Positions 25,401-38,322 of a stretch of 64,000 bases of DNA are shown here, one piece after another; positions within the stretch are counted from its first letter, which is position 1; the number at the start of each line of letters is the position of its first letter. Made by a program: the position numbers and the translations under genes. The notes below the pieces were generated by a model. It searched no databases and was not told the origin of the DNA. It worked only from the letters and a program-made list of their open reading frames with translations. Source of the stretch: Cymodocea nodosa (taxonomy: Eukaryota; Streptophyta; Magnoliopsida; Alismatales; Cymodoceaceae); NCBI GenBank assembly GCA_036874045.1, contig CM072338.1:22156501-22220500 (forward strand), written 5' to 3'.

Positions 25401-28400
25401 TCTTTTAGCTTTATGGAGTCCAGTTTGGTTGCTCAAATCACAGCTTCTAACAAAGACACTGCTAAAAAGGCATCAGAAGCACTTGGCAAGTGGTTGCCAT
25501 TTACAATGTCTCATTTTCTTAGAGAGGATCAAAGCATTTCATTGGACATTAAAGAAAAGCTGATAATTCGCAAAAGGTTTTTGAAATTCAAAGAGCGAGC
25601 TCTATCTCTCAAGTACAGGGTTTTCCAGCTACTATGGAAGGAAGATCAATGCTTGCTCTCTTTGAGTAAGCAGTGCATGAAATCACAAAAAAAATTTGAA
25701 ATAAACCGCCCAGCCTTACAAAATGTATCTTTTAAGCACAGAACATTTGGATTGCAGTCCTCTTTACCTGGTAAGTTTGTATTATATGAAGTTAATCAAA
25801 ATTAAGGATGAGTTGCAATAGTACCTGCCTATTTTAATTAAAAGTTCATGATATTTGTAGTTTTATTCCTCTTTTATGCTTTTGTGACTGTTGGCTGTTA
25901 AACTTATTCCTTTTTCTCCCTATCATTTCCAATTTGAGAAAGCCCACTTCTTAAACAAAACTCCTTATAATGACAAAATATAATAACAATCTGAGTCATA
26001 ATCTCACTATGTGAGGTTAGTCATACAAATCTTTTTATTGTATTTCTATTCATGGTCAAATCTTTAGTTAATTTTTTTTTTCTTGCAATTTGTAATAAAA
26101 TAGTTTTAAACTTTTCTTTAATTTTTTTAGTTTCTTTTATAGTAACTAATTCTCCTTTCCTAAATGATGCATCCTTTGGCCTTCTAAGGATATGATTAAA
26201 CCACCTAAGTCAATTTTCTCTTATTTTATCTTTAATTGGTGCAACTCCCAACTCTTCCCTTCAAAATTATTTTTAGCTTATCCTTTATAGCATTATCATT
26301 TATTTATCCAATCATTTACGATTTTGCCACACTAACTTTTTGGATATGGTTATGTTTTACAGCCTAATATTTTGAATCACAAGGTATAGCTAGATGTGTA
26401 GCCATTTTATAAAATTTTCTTTTAATTTTAAGGGTATCTTTCTATCACATAAATACTTCAAAAACATTTTTTCACTTCATTCATTCTAGTTTAATTCTAT
26501 GAATAACATCATCTATAGTTTCACTATTGTTACTCATCATAGATCCTTAAGTATTTAAAAGTTTGACTTTTATGTATCTTATGGCTATATATGCCTTCAC
26601 CATTTCCTATTTTCATTGAATTTACTTTCCATATATTTAATTTTTTTATCTACTCAATCTAAATCTTTTGAACTTCAAAATATCTTTTTATAATTCCAAT
26701 TTAAAATTGATTCTTGACCTACTTTCATCCACTAAAATTATGTCATCGGTAAATAGCATACACCTATGTATTTCTCCTTGAATTTTCTTAGTTATTTCAT
26801 TGATAACTGAGACAAATAGATGTGGAGGGCCTTTGGTATAAACCTATGTCTATAGGAAATTACTTAGTTTCTTTTTCTAGTTTTAACACTAGTAATTGTT
26901 TTCATACATATGAATTTTATAATACCAACACATCTTATATGTTTTTTTTTCTTTCTAAGACCCACAATAATAGGTTTTTAGACAATTTATTGAAAGTGTT
27001 TTTCTAAATCACTGAAAATCATATGGATATGGAAGACCCTTTTCTTAATTCTAAAATTTTCTATTAGTTTGCTAAAGTAAATGGATATATTCTATTGTTG
27101 AACTACACAGCATAAACCTAAGTTTTTGAGGTTCGATGCAATGCTTCAATAAAAGGTTATGTCTTAACGAATTGTCTTTAGGATTAATATTCATGTGGGG
27201 TTGTCAAGTTTTTACAATTGGTTGTGTACATAATGTTAATCCTTTTTCTTTATTTGGGCTTGAGATTGGATATGAAGGGTTTAGGGGTATTACGTCAATA
27301 AGAGGGTTATGACTTAACAAATTATTTTTAGGGTTCATGTTCATAAGGGATTAATAAGTTTTTATAGCTGACTGTTTGCCTAATGCTAGCTCTTCCTTTA
27401 TTTGGGGGATGAACCTTCATATGTGGAGGTTTTTAAATGGTTTCAAGAAATTTTTTTAGGCGTGTTTTGGATAATTGCCATTGCCAAAACTTAAAAATTT
27501 TTATTGTAAATGTAGAGCAATTCGTGATGTCATGTTTCTTTCTTTTTTTCCATCATCACTAGAAACATCAAAACTATAATATGGGGTTTCCCATGAAAAT
27601 GAAATATCTATATTATGAAAGTCAGTGCCTACCTGACAAGTTATGCATCTTTGGGTGGGAGTATTTAGGGGCATCTGTGTTGTTCCTGGGTCATTTTTGA
27701 CATTTTATGGCATTTTATTATTGTTATCTTCCCATATGGATTGTTGATAGAATCGGTATCTTTCAAAAATATACAAATTATCATGACAGAATGTCATAAT
27801 TTTCAAGTTGCCCTGGTGCAATTCGTGATGTCGTATTTCTTTTTTTTTCCCATCATCACTAGAAACATCAAAACTATAATATGGAGTTTCCCATGAAAAT
27901 GAAATATCTATATTATGAAAGTCAGTGCCTACCTGACAAGTTGTGCATCTTTGGGTGGGAGTATTTAGAGGCATCTGTGTTGTTCCTGGGTCATTTTTGA
28001 CATTTTAGGGCATTTTAGAATTGGTATCTTTCAAAAATATACAAATTATCATGACAGAATGTCATAATTTTCAAGTTGCCCTGGTGCCTAGGTTCCTAGG
28101 TGTCCATTTAAATATTAGTTTTTTTTTTAATTTTTTAATTATATTATATACATACAGTTTCAATAATAATTATGTAGAGTTTTTGTTCCATTATTTCCTA
28201 AATAACATTCAAATACATAAGTTGTCCAAATATAGGATCAAAGCATGAGCTGTAATAATATGCATATTTCATTAATTTATGTATTTCAATTATTATTTAT
28301 AAGTTTTAGTAGTATTTCATCACATTTAAAAAACATATATTTGATTAAAAATGACAAAATATCTGGTCAGTTAAGGCAAGGCAAGAAGCTAAGGTGTCAT

Positions 28401-31400
28401 CAATTCACACCTTGGTACCTAGGCGTTGCCTTAGTGCTCACATCAAAAGTATGGAATATGTAACTTTGTTCTATCATTGCTGGGTTTCCAGTCCTATAAA
28501 TCCTTCTTTCTTCTTTCTTTGTTTTGGTTTTGTTTTTAGTTTGGATATGGCTTGTGAAGACCCCCTTCTTTTCTTGATTTTGGTAAAATTTTATTTGTGG
28601 CTCACAAAAAAGCTTTGTTCTGTCATTACAAGTTGTCATTTATACTGTTCAATTCTTAGACTGCTCAAACAATTTTAATCCAGAAATAGTATCGTTTGCT
28701 TATTATGAATCTTAGCTTAGAGGTTAAGATTGGGAACTCTTTGATTCATATTGAAATTTGAGTATTCTCAGGGAACCAGAATTCTACCTTGTTAAATATG
28801 ATGAATATTATAATGAGCTCCCATTTCTTTAATTGAAATGTGGGTTTGATTACTATTAAGAGATTCAAATGTTTATATTGCATAAATTTCCGTGGTAATT
28901 TATTTAGACAGATTAGTAAGGTCCAGTGTCCCAAAAATGGACAGTGGATATTATACTGATCACTGATTGACCAAAATAACGTTTAATGGCTATATTTTCT
29001 GTTTAATATTCCTTTGAACAAAATGGATTCTGTTAAAATCTATTGAAGTTTTAACATTTTTAAAATATGCTCTGGTCAAAGAAGAAATTATTCGAAATTC
29101 TTTTTTATTAGTACACCTGAAAATTCCAATTTATTTGGTGCATATTGGTGATAAAAAAGAGCTCTTCTTCTCTCTTTTTTGAGGATAAGGAATGTTCTTA
29201 TTATTCAATACGCATTCATCTGGTACAAAATAGATTGAGTTAATCATTCTTTAGGGGAAGGGGATGTGCACTTAGAAACCAAAGGAAACCAATAGAAAGG
29301 AAAATATATTCCCTTTGGCTAAAAAGTAGGCTCAAAATTATGGTGTTTGTGCTTGCTTTTCATTGGAAAGCAAATTCCATTGGTTTCTATGACAAGCTTT
29401 AAATAGGTTGTTTATTTTTCCCATTCATCAGGGTAGAATTCGAAAGAAAATATATCTTTTCATTTTCATGCATGTATGAACACTTTATTGGAGTCAACCA
29501 AAATAAAATCCTATGAGCTTATTTTCTGTTTTCCTTTTTGAGTTTTGACTACAGATTTTTTTTTCTCATTCGGTTTCCTTAGTACAAGCACCCCTTTGAA
29601 ATCCTAGATGGGGATGGAGTTGATGGACACACAAGTAATGTGACTTCCTAAAATGGCTAAGAAAGAAAAACAATATGACTTAGCAACTTTTACAAATGTT
29701 GTCCCAGGCATTATAAAATCAATCTGCAGTGTACAAAATTGTCCCCTTGGAACTAATGGTGCAAAGAAATCGAATTTATATTAGATGTATCATTTACCAT
29801 ATTCGTATTTGTTTTTATTTTTTGAATACAAATAAAAATATGGATGTCTGTTGGACGTGAAAAATTAAAACCATATTTGGAAAGATATGGATGCAGATAT
29901 TTTTTGAATATCAACTATAAATGCAAAAGAATACAAATTATCCAAATAGATTATTTGTTTTAATGTTGAAATTTTTATATGATAAATACATGTTAGGATA
30001 TAAATATTTTATTTTTGTTTGAATAATAGTACGACAAGATATGACTAGGTATTTGATAATATAAAAATTTACTTTAGTAATTATTATTATATTATTTAAT
30101 AATTATCAATTTTAATTAAATATATTTATTTGTCATGATTACAATATCGGTAAGTATAATAATATCAATGTATATTTTTTGACTTAATGTGTTTTTATTA
30201 TAGTGGTCAAGGCTTTCATAAGGTTAAAAGAGGTAAGTGGTTGAAATCCTACAAGGTATACATTTTTGTATTTCATGCAAATAAAAATCCAAATGTCTGC
30301 ATTTGTATTTGCAAATATTAATAATATCTGTATTGTATTCAGATCCAGAAAATTTTAAAAAATAACATCCATTTTCGAATTTGTGTTTGACTGAATATGT
30401 ATATCCGATATCCATATTCAAAAAAATTTGGATTCAAATCTGAATTTGATCCGAATATCAAGATCCGTAATGCATCCCTGCTTGGAAGTCTTGCCATTCA
30501 TGAATACAACCTCATTACTTGCTAACTAGATGCTTTGCATATGGTGTGCATGCATAGCTAGGAGCAACCTCTTCCGTGCCCCTGTTAATTCCTATGCAGC
30601 AGAGGAGGTAGCATATTTTGATGTTCCATTCTGAACATAACTGAAACACTCTTTCATCTGAAGCCAGCACGTGTTTACCTGAAACATTTTGAATGCAGCC
30701 TTTGCTTTGGACAATCAATCTGAACTGTAAAAATTGGTTCACTTTGTCTATCTGCAGCCAACACGTGTTTCCATATATATATTTCTAATTTTCATTTCCA
30801 TTATATTTGGTTTTGATCTGTTTAGAAAGTTATGACTTGTGTCAGATTCTGGTTCAGAATGAAGATCCAAATTCTATGTATACTTTCTGTCCGTTCTTCT
30901 GTTCTTTTGAAAACTTGTTTGCTAATTGTCCAGACAACACCATTTCTGTTATAGCTTTTTATCAAAGCATCCAAGGACAGTTAACCACAAAGAATTTTTT
31001 GATGTATTTGTGTGCATAACATTTTTAGGAAAAGCTAGGGAAGTGAATTATTATATAGGCATATAGCTTATCTTGTGAAAATTTGGGTCATGTATATGCA
31101 TGGACTTTTCTTATTGCCGATTGTGTAAGTTCCTATCCAAAATTTCTTTCAGGTAGATTTTCAATAATTTTTTTTCGAGTATATAAAGGAGAAATTTTCT
31201 GGGAAATAGGGAAGGATCTTTTTAAACTCTGTGCATATCATTTATGGTTTAAAATATTGAGTTGGTTGACCAATTTTGCTGCCTGTTCATTGAATATAAG
31301 ATACGGCTCCTGTTTTCCTTTCAAACATTAGAGGTGTTGGAACATCGTCATAGACTGCTATGTTTTTGTTGTTCTGCTGGCATGCATGTTATGGGGCTTA

Positions 31401-34400
31401 TTATATCCCTGATCCACATATAGTTTGAAAGTTCATCAACCATATCACCATTTGGATGTTTTCTTTATGGTAATGGTTCATTTATATATAATGATATCAA
31501 AATAATTTTTTTTGTCTCAAATAAGAGTTGTAAGAGAAATTTCTTATATGTAATCAAATAAATGGAAGGATTCATTTTGTTGACCCCACATGGTGAGAAT
31601 AAGGTATTCATTATTATTGTCAATCAAACAAATACATTCACCCACCCAACAAATAGCCGATTCTGTTCCCTCATAAAACTTTTGAGGGAAGAAAAACCTG
31701 GTTTCAAATCATGCAAAACACTACCAATATCAGAAAAACAAATACATTCACCAAGGAAGAACACATTACAAGGCTACATGCTGTAGCCACTTGGAAAGAA
31801 AGTATAGTATATGCTATTATTTTTATTTTCTTTAATTTTTTTTGTTTTCCTTCTTTTCCTTTGTAATTTCCTAGTCCTTGCACGTAATCTCTATTATTTT
31901 TGCAGGAAATATAATCCTCATGCCGACAAAAGAGATTGCCAGTTTGACTGGAAAGATGCTCTCAGATTCTAAGATCAAGACTCACAGGGGCTATCTGAAA
32001 ATGCCAGCGTTAATTTTGGATGAATGGGAGAGAAGGCATTCTAGATTTATTACAAAAAATGGATTGATTGAGGATCCCATTCTATTTGAGAAAGAGAAGG
32101 CTTTGATAAATCCATGGACTGCAGAAGAGAAGCGATTATTCTTGGAAATGCTTGGTACCTTTGGCAAGGACTTCAAAAAGATTGCATCTTTTCTTCAGCA
32201 CAAAACCACTGCTGATTGTATCGAATTTTACTATAAGAACCATAAGTCAAAAGGTTTTGAGACAGTGAAAAAGAGACTCAAAGCAAGAAAGCAGCAGCAA
32301 TCATTGTCTTCCAACAGTGGTGTGGTTCCATCCGGAGATAAGTTGAAACATGAATTTGATTCAGCTTCACTTGATTTATTGGGGGAAGTGTCAGCAAGCA
32401 TAGCTCATTCAAATGATACAAGGATTCGACAGAAACATGCTGGCAGATCACTTGCCAGAAGTCCTTATGACACAAAAGTGTCATTTGATAGTTGTACAAG
32501 AGTTTCTGGTGATGATCATGCTAAAACTACTGCTGCTGATGTGCTAGCTGGCATTGTGAATTCCATATCTTCCGAAGGTATGTGTTCTTGCATCACCACT
32601 TCTGCTAATTTTGAGAAGTTGGAATATCTGCAGGTGGATCGGCCCTTATACCCTGTAGCCACCCAGACGATTGATGAAGAGCACACTTGTTCAGATGAGG
32701 ATTTTGGTGAGCGGGAGTTTGTTGATTGGACGGATGCAGAGAAGGCTGCATTTATTAGGGCTTTGGGTCACTATGGTAGGGATTTTTCAAGAATATCCCG
32801 TTGTCTTGGTTCAAGGACAAAGGAGCAATGCAAGATTTTCTTCAGTAAAGCTCGAAAGTGCCTTGCACTTGATATGATCCTTGAAGGGTCTGGTAACGAT
32901 GGAGAAGTACCTTCTAACAATGAAGGAAAGAGTGAAACTGGTGATGCTTGTGTTGCCGAGATGGAATCAGCAATATGCAGTAACCAGTCTTGTTCTAAGG
33001 TGGATGATTTCTTAGATTCTGGAAGGAATGGAAGTAGGCATGAATCCCAGCAGCCATCAGACTTTCGTCATCAAACTGATATGGGATACTATGAATGGGG
33101 AGATCCCAATCCGCAAGAAGTTCAGACAACAATGGCAAAGCCGGCTTCAGATTATTTTGATGATGATAGGAAACCTGCAACCAGAGACGAGGCAAACCAA
33201 TCTGAGATGCGTCTAGAAGAAAAGTCTGAATCTTCTTTGAGAAACGATGATTCTGAGAAGCCTTATGGTGCCGTTGATAATGGAATAAAGAAGCACATTA
33301 ATGCTCTTATCTCACCAGTTCTATCTGTTGCGAAAGAGGAGTTTGTTAAAGTTGGACCAGATTCAGTAGAGGATCGTTCTCATGTTGTGGTGAATTTTCA
33401 TGACGATAATAGTTCAAAATGCAAATTTGAGCCTTGCTTTCCTCATAGTGGTGTAAATTGCAAATTAGAGTTTCCACATTATACCGAGTCATTCGTAGGG
33501 TGTGATGGTAATCGGAAGAGTAAGACCTGTAATGGGGCTGCATTTGAACCATTTTTTGATTCAAAGGGAAATACTTATGCACAAGAAAATATTACTTATT
33601 TTCAGGGTATCATTTTTACTCCAAATCACCGGAATCAAGTTTCGCCTCGATTCCTCTCCCACTCCCACAAAAATCAAGTGCTTTCCTGGAGGCAGGAGTG
33701 TGCTTCTATGTCAGCAAAAACAACATTATCTGAAACTTCCTTTACACAGTTGGATGACCATATTGAAGCAGCTAAACAGTCTGCTGGTGTTCTTGAGGAT
33801 CATGATAAGAATCATCAATATCACGATGATAGAGATATTCATCAACACTATCTTTTGGGAAATGAAGATTCAGTTCAGACTAATCAATCTCTGCAAATCA
33901 TTGAACGATGCCCCATGCGTATGTTGAACAGGAATAAGATGGATGAAGATAGAGTTAAATTAGATGGAAAGATGTTCTCTCTAAGTCTTGGAAAGAAAAG
34001 TGTACATTTGGATCATGCCCTCGCGCTCTTACCAAGCTCTCATAGTGACAAAGGTGGTAGCCATAGTCTTGATGATGTTGATATAAGTGGCCCACTTGTG
34101 CCCAAGGACAGTGATTCATCAGATGCTCAGCTAAGGCCATGTTCCCAGATTACTGTTTCAGAGACCAAGGGGCAGCAGTCTCTGCCTGCCGTTGATTTTA
34201 AATTATTTGGTAAAATTCTTAGTCATCCACCTGTCATCCAAAAATCACAAGTGGATGAGAAATCACCTTCTAAACCCGGCTACTTAAGTTTAAAACTACC
34301 TAATGGAAGGACTGACAAAACTTTCGTTCCGTTGCAGACAGAAACGAGGTCGACTGCAGGAATTGAGGAGTTGCCACTAAAATCATATGGCTTTTGGGAT

Positions 34401-34619
34401 GGGACAAGAATACAAATGGGCTTTCCTTCTTTGCTAGATCCATCCATTCTCTTGTCCAAGTATCCTGGAGCTCCTCCGTGTACGATGTATCGTTCCAGCA
34501 AGGAAAATGTGGGTGGTAATAGACTTCCAATTCATCAGCATTCCTTTTCAGTAGATGGGGAACAGAAGGACGTCATCTGTGAGCCGAAAAAAATTGAACG
34601 GTCTTGGTACACTATCTAG
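22456..34619 (+). CDS. PWR: POWERDRESS-like two-SANT-domain co-repressor
   Basis: Four exons: 22456-22645, 22759-23496 (or from 22744, also in phase), 24679-25770 and 31906-34619, giving about 1577 aa. It starts MPPEPLPPDSKDF, the family's N-terminal signature (MPPEPLPWDRKDF). The exon 2 protein has PLKWSRSGN and KKKPRLGWGQGL, both conserved in POWERDRESS. A coiled, Lys/Glu-rich middle follows. The first SANT domain is at about residues 742-790 (NPWTAEEKRLF, YYKNHKS) and the second at about 945-993 (DWTDAEKAAFI, FFSKARKCL). Near the C-terminus, about residue 1500, is YGFWDGTRIQMGFPSL. In Arabidopsis, PWR works with the histone deacetylase HDA9 in the nucleus and resembles animal NCoR/SMRT. 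The frame is intact. Intron 3 is 6.1 kb and loaded with repeats. Confidence 0.93.
25975..26830 (-). mobile_element. RTE-type LINE fragment in PWR intron 3
   Basis: The longest of four related fragments. Reading the minus strand at about 26770-26710 gives MLFTDDIILVDESR, the reverse-transcriptase catalytic block (family form MLFADDIVLIDETR). Near 26190-26085 it gives LRRPKDASFRKGELV, the C-terminal tail. Stops and shifts occur throughout. It lies antisense to the host gene. Confidence 0.75.
27517..28086 (+). repeat. 301-bp tandem duplication in PWR intron 3
   Basis: Copy 1 starts GCAATTCGTGATGTC at 27517 and copy 2 starts with the same word at 27818, a period of 301 bp. The copies are nearly identical. 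Copy 2 lacks about 32 bp around the stretch TTATTGTTATCTTCCC of copy 1. Both end in TTCAAGTTGCCCTGGTG. The few differences indicate a young duplication. Confidence 0.9.
28070..28445. mobile_element. MITE-like repeat, AAGGTG/CCTAGG family
   Basis: The left end has CTGGTGCCTAGGTTCCTAGGTGTCC and the right end CACCTTGGTACCTAGGCGTTGCCTTAG, roughly inverted. The motifs match the elements at about 0.95-2.79 kb and 53.5-53.84 kb. It abuts the 301-bp tandem duplication. Confidence 0.45.
29200..29600. repeat. Dispersed repeat shared with taxilin intron
   Basis: The stretch around GAACACTTTATTGGAGTCAA and AAATCCTATGAG matches one near 59400-59490 (CAAACACCTTATTGGAGTCAA, AAGATCCTGTGAATC) in the same order, preceded in both by GAAAATAT and a CTTTTC- or CTTTCC-type run. 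No protein. Ends are not defined. Confidence 0.4.
29780..30485. mobile_element. Non-autonomous transposon-like repeat
   Basis: Contains repeated words such as ATATGGATGCAGATAT, CCGATATCCATATTC and GATCCGAATATCAAGATCCG, ending in GTAATGCATCCCTG. Elements ending in (C)AGGGATGCATTACGGATC are common non-autonomous repeats in plants. The left boundary is unclear. Confidence 0.35.
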
Positions 34620-36203
34620 TTTGCAAGAGCAGGAAAGAATGGCTTTGAGCTGGATAGGTAGTGCAAGTACCATGTCTGGCGTAGGTCATATGGAGTGTGT
34701 CCAACACTGTAGCAGCTAAGAGATTGTGTTATGTTAGTCGGACGGGGTTACTTGATCAAGAGAAATGACGCAGAGGAGATAGAGGTAGGTAGTAGATCGT
34801 TTACGTAGTCTCTCCATTTTTTTCAATTATGAAAAATGCAGGAATTTTGGTTTGTAAAAGAGGTCGGTTGCCATGGCCTTCATGCCTTGTGTATTATAGT
34901 TTTGTATCTTCAATTCAAATGGAACAAGATGCAAAGTTTTCCATCATTGTGTCGGTTATGTTAGGTATTTTTCATGCTACCAACTTCTTACGGAGGTTTT
35001 CACTCTATCAGAACTTGCTGAATCTGCAACCCTGCATTGCAAAAGTTGAATAATGGAGTGATGGAACATGACAAGAGCGTAGTTCCAGAAAATTCAGACT
35101 TTAAGCTGGCTGGTCTGTTTGCATGTATCATTTGTAGCCATCAGATGAGAAACTAGGTAACGTACCTTGTGGCACCTCCAGCTGCATTTTGGACTTTCGG
35201 ATAATTTTCTTAATAAATTTAAAAAAAGAGAGAAGATGATGAGGGTAGGCCTGGGGCCTACGTTTCAATTTCTAAGACGTTTTAAACCCAATGATAGGAT
35301 ATTTACCATTAAAGGTGAGATTCATCAGAAGTGCTCTTTCACGTTTGTGTTAAAAAAACCATGGAGAAACAGGGGTTTGACGCAAAACTTTTACCGATAA
35401 TTCTGAATTTTCTCCTCGTCATTTTATTGGTTACCATTTAACTTATTCTGAGGAACGCGTGAGCATGCATTTGAACGGAGGAGGTTCATTGGAGTTGTCA
35501 AACGCATCATATTATTCCTGTTTGTGACCTGACAATCACGTCCTTTTTCACGCCTATTTGACGGGGATATGTTCTGGTATACATGCACGGCCTCACGGTC
35601 AATGATTCTAGAATTCTTTCAAAATTGGATGGAATTATATTTAATAGTCGGTTGCTATAGAATGAAGTATCTAACCGGAATAAAATCACGAAAGAGCATC
35701 TTTACCTTTGTCAGTGGTACCACTAGCGTGATGCATACATAAATTGTACAGTATATGATTCGTACGATGAGAAGTGAATCATAAACTTCAACATAATGTA
35801 TAAATTGTACAATACATAAAACTTCATTTGATTATTCTATCAGTTTCGGAGTAACATAACATGATGTATTGATTGTTTCGGCAGGCGTATTCCACTAGAA
35901 GCACTGGTTCTGTAAGCTTTTAATACATATCATTACAAGCACTTGCTAACATCATGACCACATAATGTAGGGCACCATCTCCATATGCCCAAACAAGATG
36001 GAGAAGAGAATTGCCGGTGTGGTGTTCAGTACAGCAGATCCCTCCTATCGTACCATCTTCTCCACCTGAAATGAGATTGAGAGCAAAGGACCGATAAGAA
36101 AACCATGGAATCTTCTAGTTAAATCAACTCTGATAGTTAAAGATTCATCGAGAAGGAAACCATAAACTCCAGTGAGAAAAAGAAATCCGTATTGTATTTA
36201 ATT
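34620..36203. other. PWR 3' UTR and intergenic spacer
   Basis: The first 400-600 bp downstream of the PWR stop are mixed in composition and likely 3' UTR. After about 35200 the spacer is AT-rich with nothing recognisable. The two flanking genes converge here (PWR plus, tetraspanin minus). Confidence 0.5.
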
Positions 36204-37126
36204 TTATTGAATTGTATTGTACCAGTGGAAGTCCCAGCGGGGTCGGACTTTTGACATGCGGTTCTCTCCGTAGGGGTGGTTGAAGTCCGACCTGCGGGCG
36301 TTGCGGAAGGCGCAGCAGCCGATGGAGTAGACGCAGACAAGGAAGACGAGGACGACGACGAGGAGGACGGAGAGCTTGTGCCACGCCTTTCTCGCCTCCT
36401 CCAACACCCCCGCCTTGCACGAACTGCAGGCGTAGCAGAGCACGCCTGCCGCGTTGTTCCACCTGTAGCAGTCCTGGTCTTGCGTCGCCGCCGCCCCGTC
36501 TCCGTATCTGCACGTCGTAGGCGGCTTGCAACACCCACTCTGCAGCGAAACAAGTAGGTTTCTTTCCTCAAAGGAAGTGTCTTCGATTCAATTAATTAAA
36601 ATTGTTCGAGAGAGGAGCTCAAGAAAGAGACCTGCACCGGAGAGAGATCCCTTTGCATGTAGTCCAACGGAGTCCACATGGCGATCTTGTCGCAGGCCCT
36701 GGACTCCACCAGGCACCCTCTCACCGCTGCCCAGTTGTTGGCATCCGCCACCCTCTTCCTCATCCACGACGAGTACTCGTCCATCTTGTACTCACGGTAT
36801 ACTCTCCCTGGCACCTGCACGCCTCCGCCCGGGCTGGTGACCGCGAACCCAAACACGGTGACGCCCAGGAGCGCGCCGATGAGGAGCAGCATGGCCACGA
36901 GGTAGAGCCAGAGAACCCACGCCACGTTGAAGCAGGCGCCTACGAAGCCCATGAGGGAGATGAGGAGGATGACGAAACCCATCACTAGAAGCGGCGTCTG
37001 GAGGAAGGTCTGGCAGGTCGCCGTCGATCTGGATAGCCACAGACCGCTGCCGATGATAGGGACCGACGCTAGGAGCGTCAGAAGGTTCAGGTAGCCGAGC
37101 ATCGTGTTGCTGAATCGGTAGTACAT
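36204..37126 (-). CDS. Tetraspanin, TET5/TET6-like
   Basis: Two exons, 37126-36632 and 36539-36204, give 276 aa. Four hydrophobic segments are visible: residues about 7-30, 42-66, 70-96 and, near the C-terminus, 220-243 (LLVVVLVFLVCVYSIGCC). The large extracellular loop holds TPLDYMQRDLSPVQ, the plant hallmark SGCCKPPTTC at the exon junction, CYRWNN and CYACSSCKAG. The words AWVLWLYL and PYGENRMSKVRPRW match the TET5/6 branch. Tetraspanins organise plasma-membrane protein complexes; the partner here is unknown. The ATG chosen gives the normal short N-terminus MYYRFSNTMLG; the Lys-rich frame upstream of it is leader. The gene is GC-rich, unlike its AT-rich flanks, which creates several spurious opposite-strand frames. 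Confidence 0.94.
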
Positions 37127-38094
37127 CTTCTTCTTTTTCCTCTTCTTCTTCCTTTCTGCTGGTGAGCGGTTTATGGTGGCGCAATTCTTTTGTGGGAATT
37201 TTTCATATCTCCGTGTGGAATTTATTAAAGTTGGTGAAACTGTGATGTAGATTAAGATATCACAATCAAAACTCCACTCTTTCCAGTATAAAGTTTGTTT
37301 TGGCACCCAAGGCTAAGTACCAATGTTCTACTTGCATGAGGTTTCTTACCCTTTAAGCAGCCGTCTAAAACATGGAATACTCATCATGCATCCATTCCTT
37401 TCCCTTTGGTACATCAATGCAATTTACCACTAAGATCCCTATTTTTTGGTCGATTGTAATCTTGATTTATATAATCGTATTCTCATATTTAATAATTAAA
37501 TATAAATTAATTTTACATATTTAACTTCATATGTAGTTTATATATAAAAAAATTATGCAATTTACCAGTCCTCAACATAAATTTCGAAATCAAGGAATAC
37601 AGTGAAGGAATGCACATATCTGTGCAAAAACTCTTTTTTTTTTTCTTTTTTTTTTTTATATTGTTGGTATTTTTGTTGGGATCTATTTAAGTCTTTTTTA
37701 CTTATAAATTTCACACAAAAAAGTCTAACTTCATCCTTTTCTTTGTTAGGCGTGAACAGGAAGCCTTGCCCACCTTTTGTGCTTTGCTTTTGTTCACAAG
37801 CTGTTTTTTTATGCGGTCTTTAGTCTGTGGATTTTTCTTTTTTCCTTTTTGCTGCAGTCTTTCTTGCTTTATCTTGTCCTGCAAAGCATATCCCCGAGTT
37901 TTAAATTTCAGAACTCCTCCTCCTGTCCTCCCTGATCCTTATCTTGAAATGACCACTTGCTAGTTGTGCTTAAACCTTTTAATCTCTGATGTTTTGTTTC
38001 ATGGAATAAAGTTGGATCAAAGCATAGAACTGTGGTGTGGTGGGTCCATTCCACGAATCACTTTGTAAAATTTTAGGGATGCATATCATGTTAA
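37127..38094. other. Tetraspanin upstream region
   Basis: AT-rich with long T runs near 37612-37660. No TATA box could be placed with confidence. Short plus-strand frames at 37602-37963 have no recognisable features. Confidence 0.4.
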
Positions 38095-38322
38095 CTGTTG
38101 ATTATTAGTCGGTGGACGGAGTGTATTCTGACGACTATTTAAGGGCTCCGACGATGGCGAAGAAGGTGGAAAAAGTTATATTGTGTTTTCACTTGTATTT
38201 TCTTCTCCTGTTTATAGAGTGGCAAAAACCCTTTCACCTCCCTCCACCTCCATCCACCCCTTGTAACTGTTGATCATTTATCTTGATAGTTATGGTTTTC
38301 AATGATCATTCATTTTAACATC
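38095..38322 (-). repeat. 3' LTR of the copia element
   Basis: On the minus strand it starts TGTTAAAATGAATGATCATT and ends CCGACTAATAATCAACA. The same start and end, with small changes, border the primer-binding site at the other end of the element. Confidence 0.55.

Noticed and set aside
36276..36988. Several plus-strand frames of 75-128 codons
   Set aside because: Antisense shadows of the tetraspanin exons.
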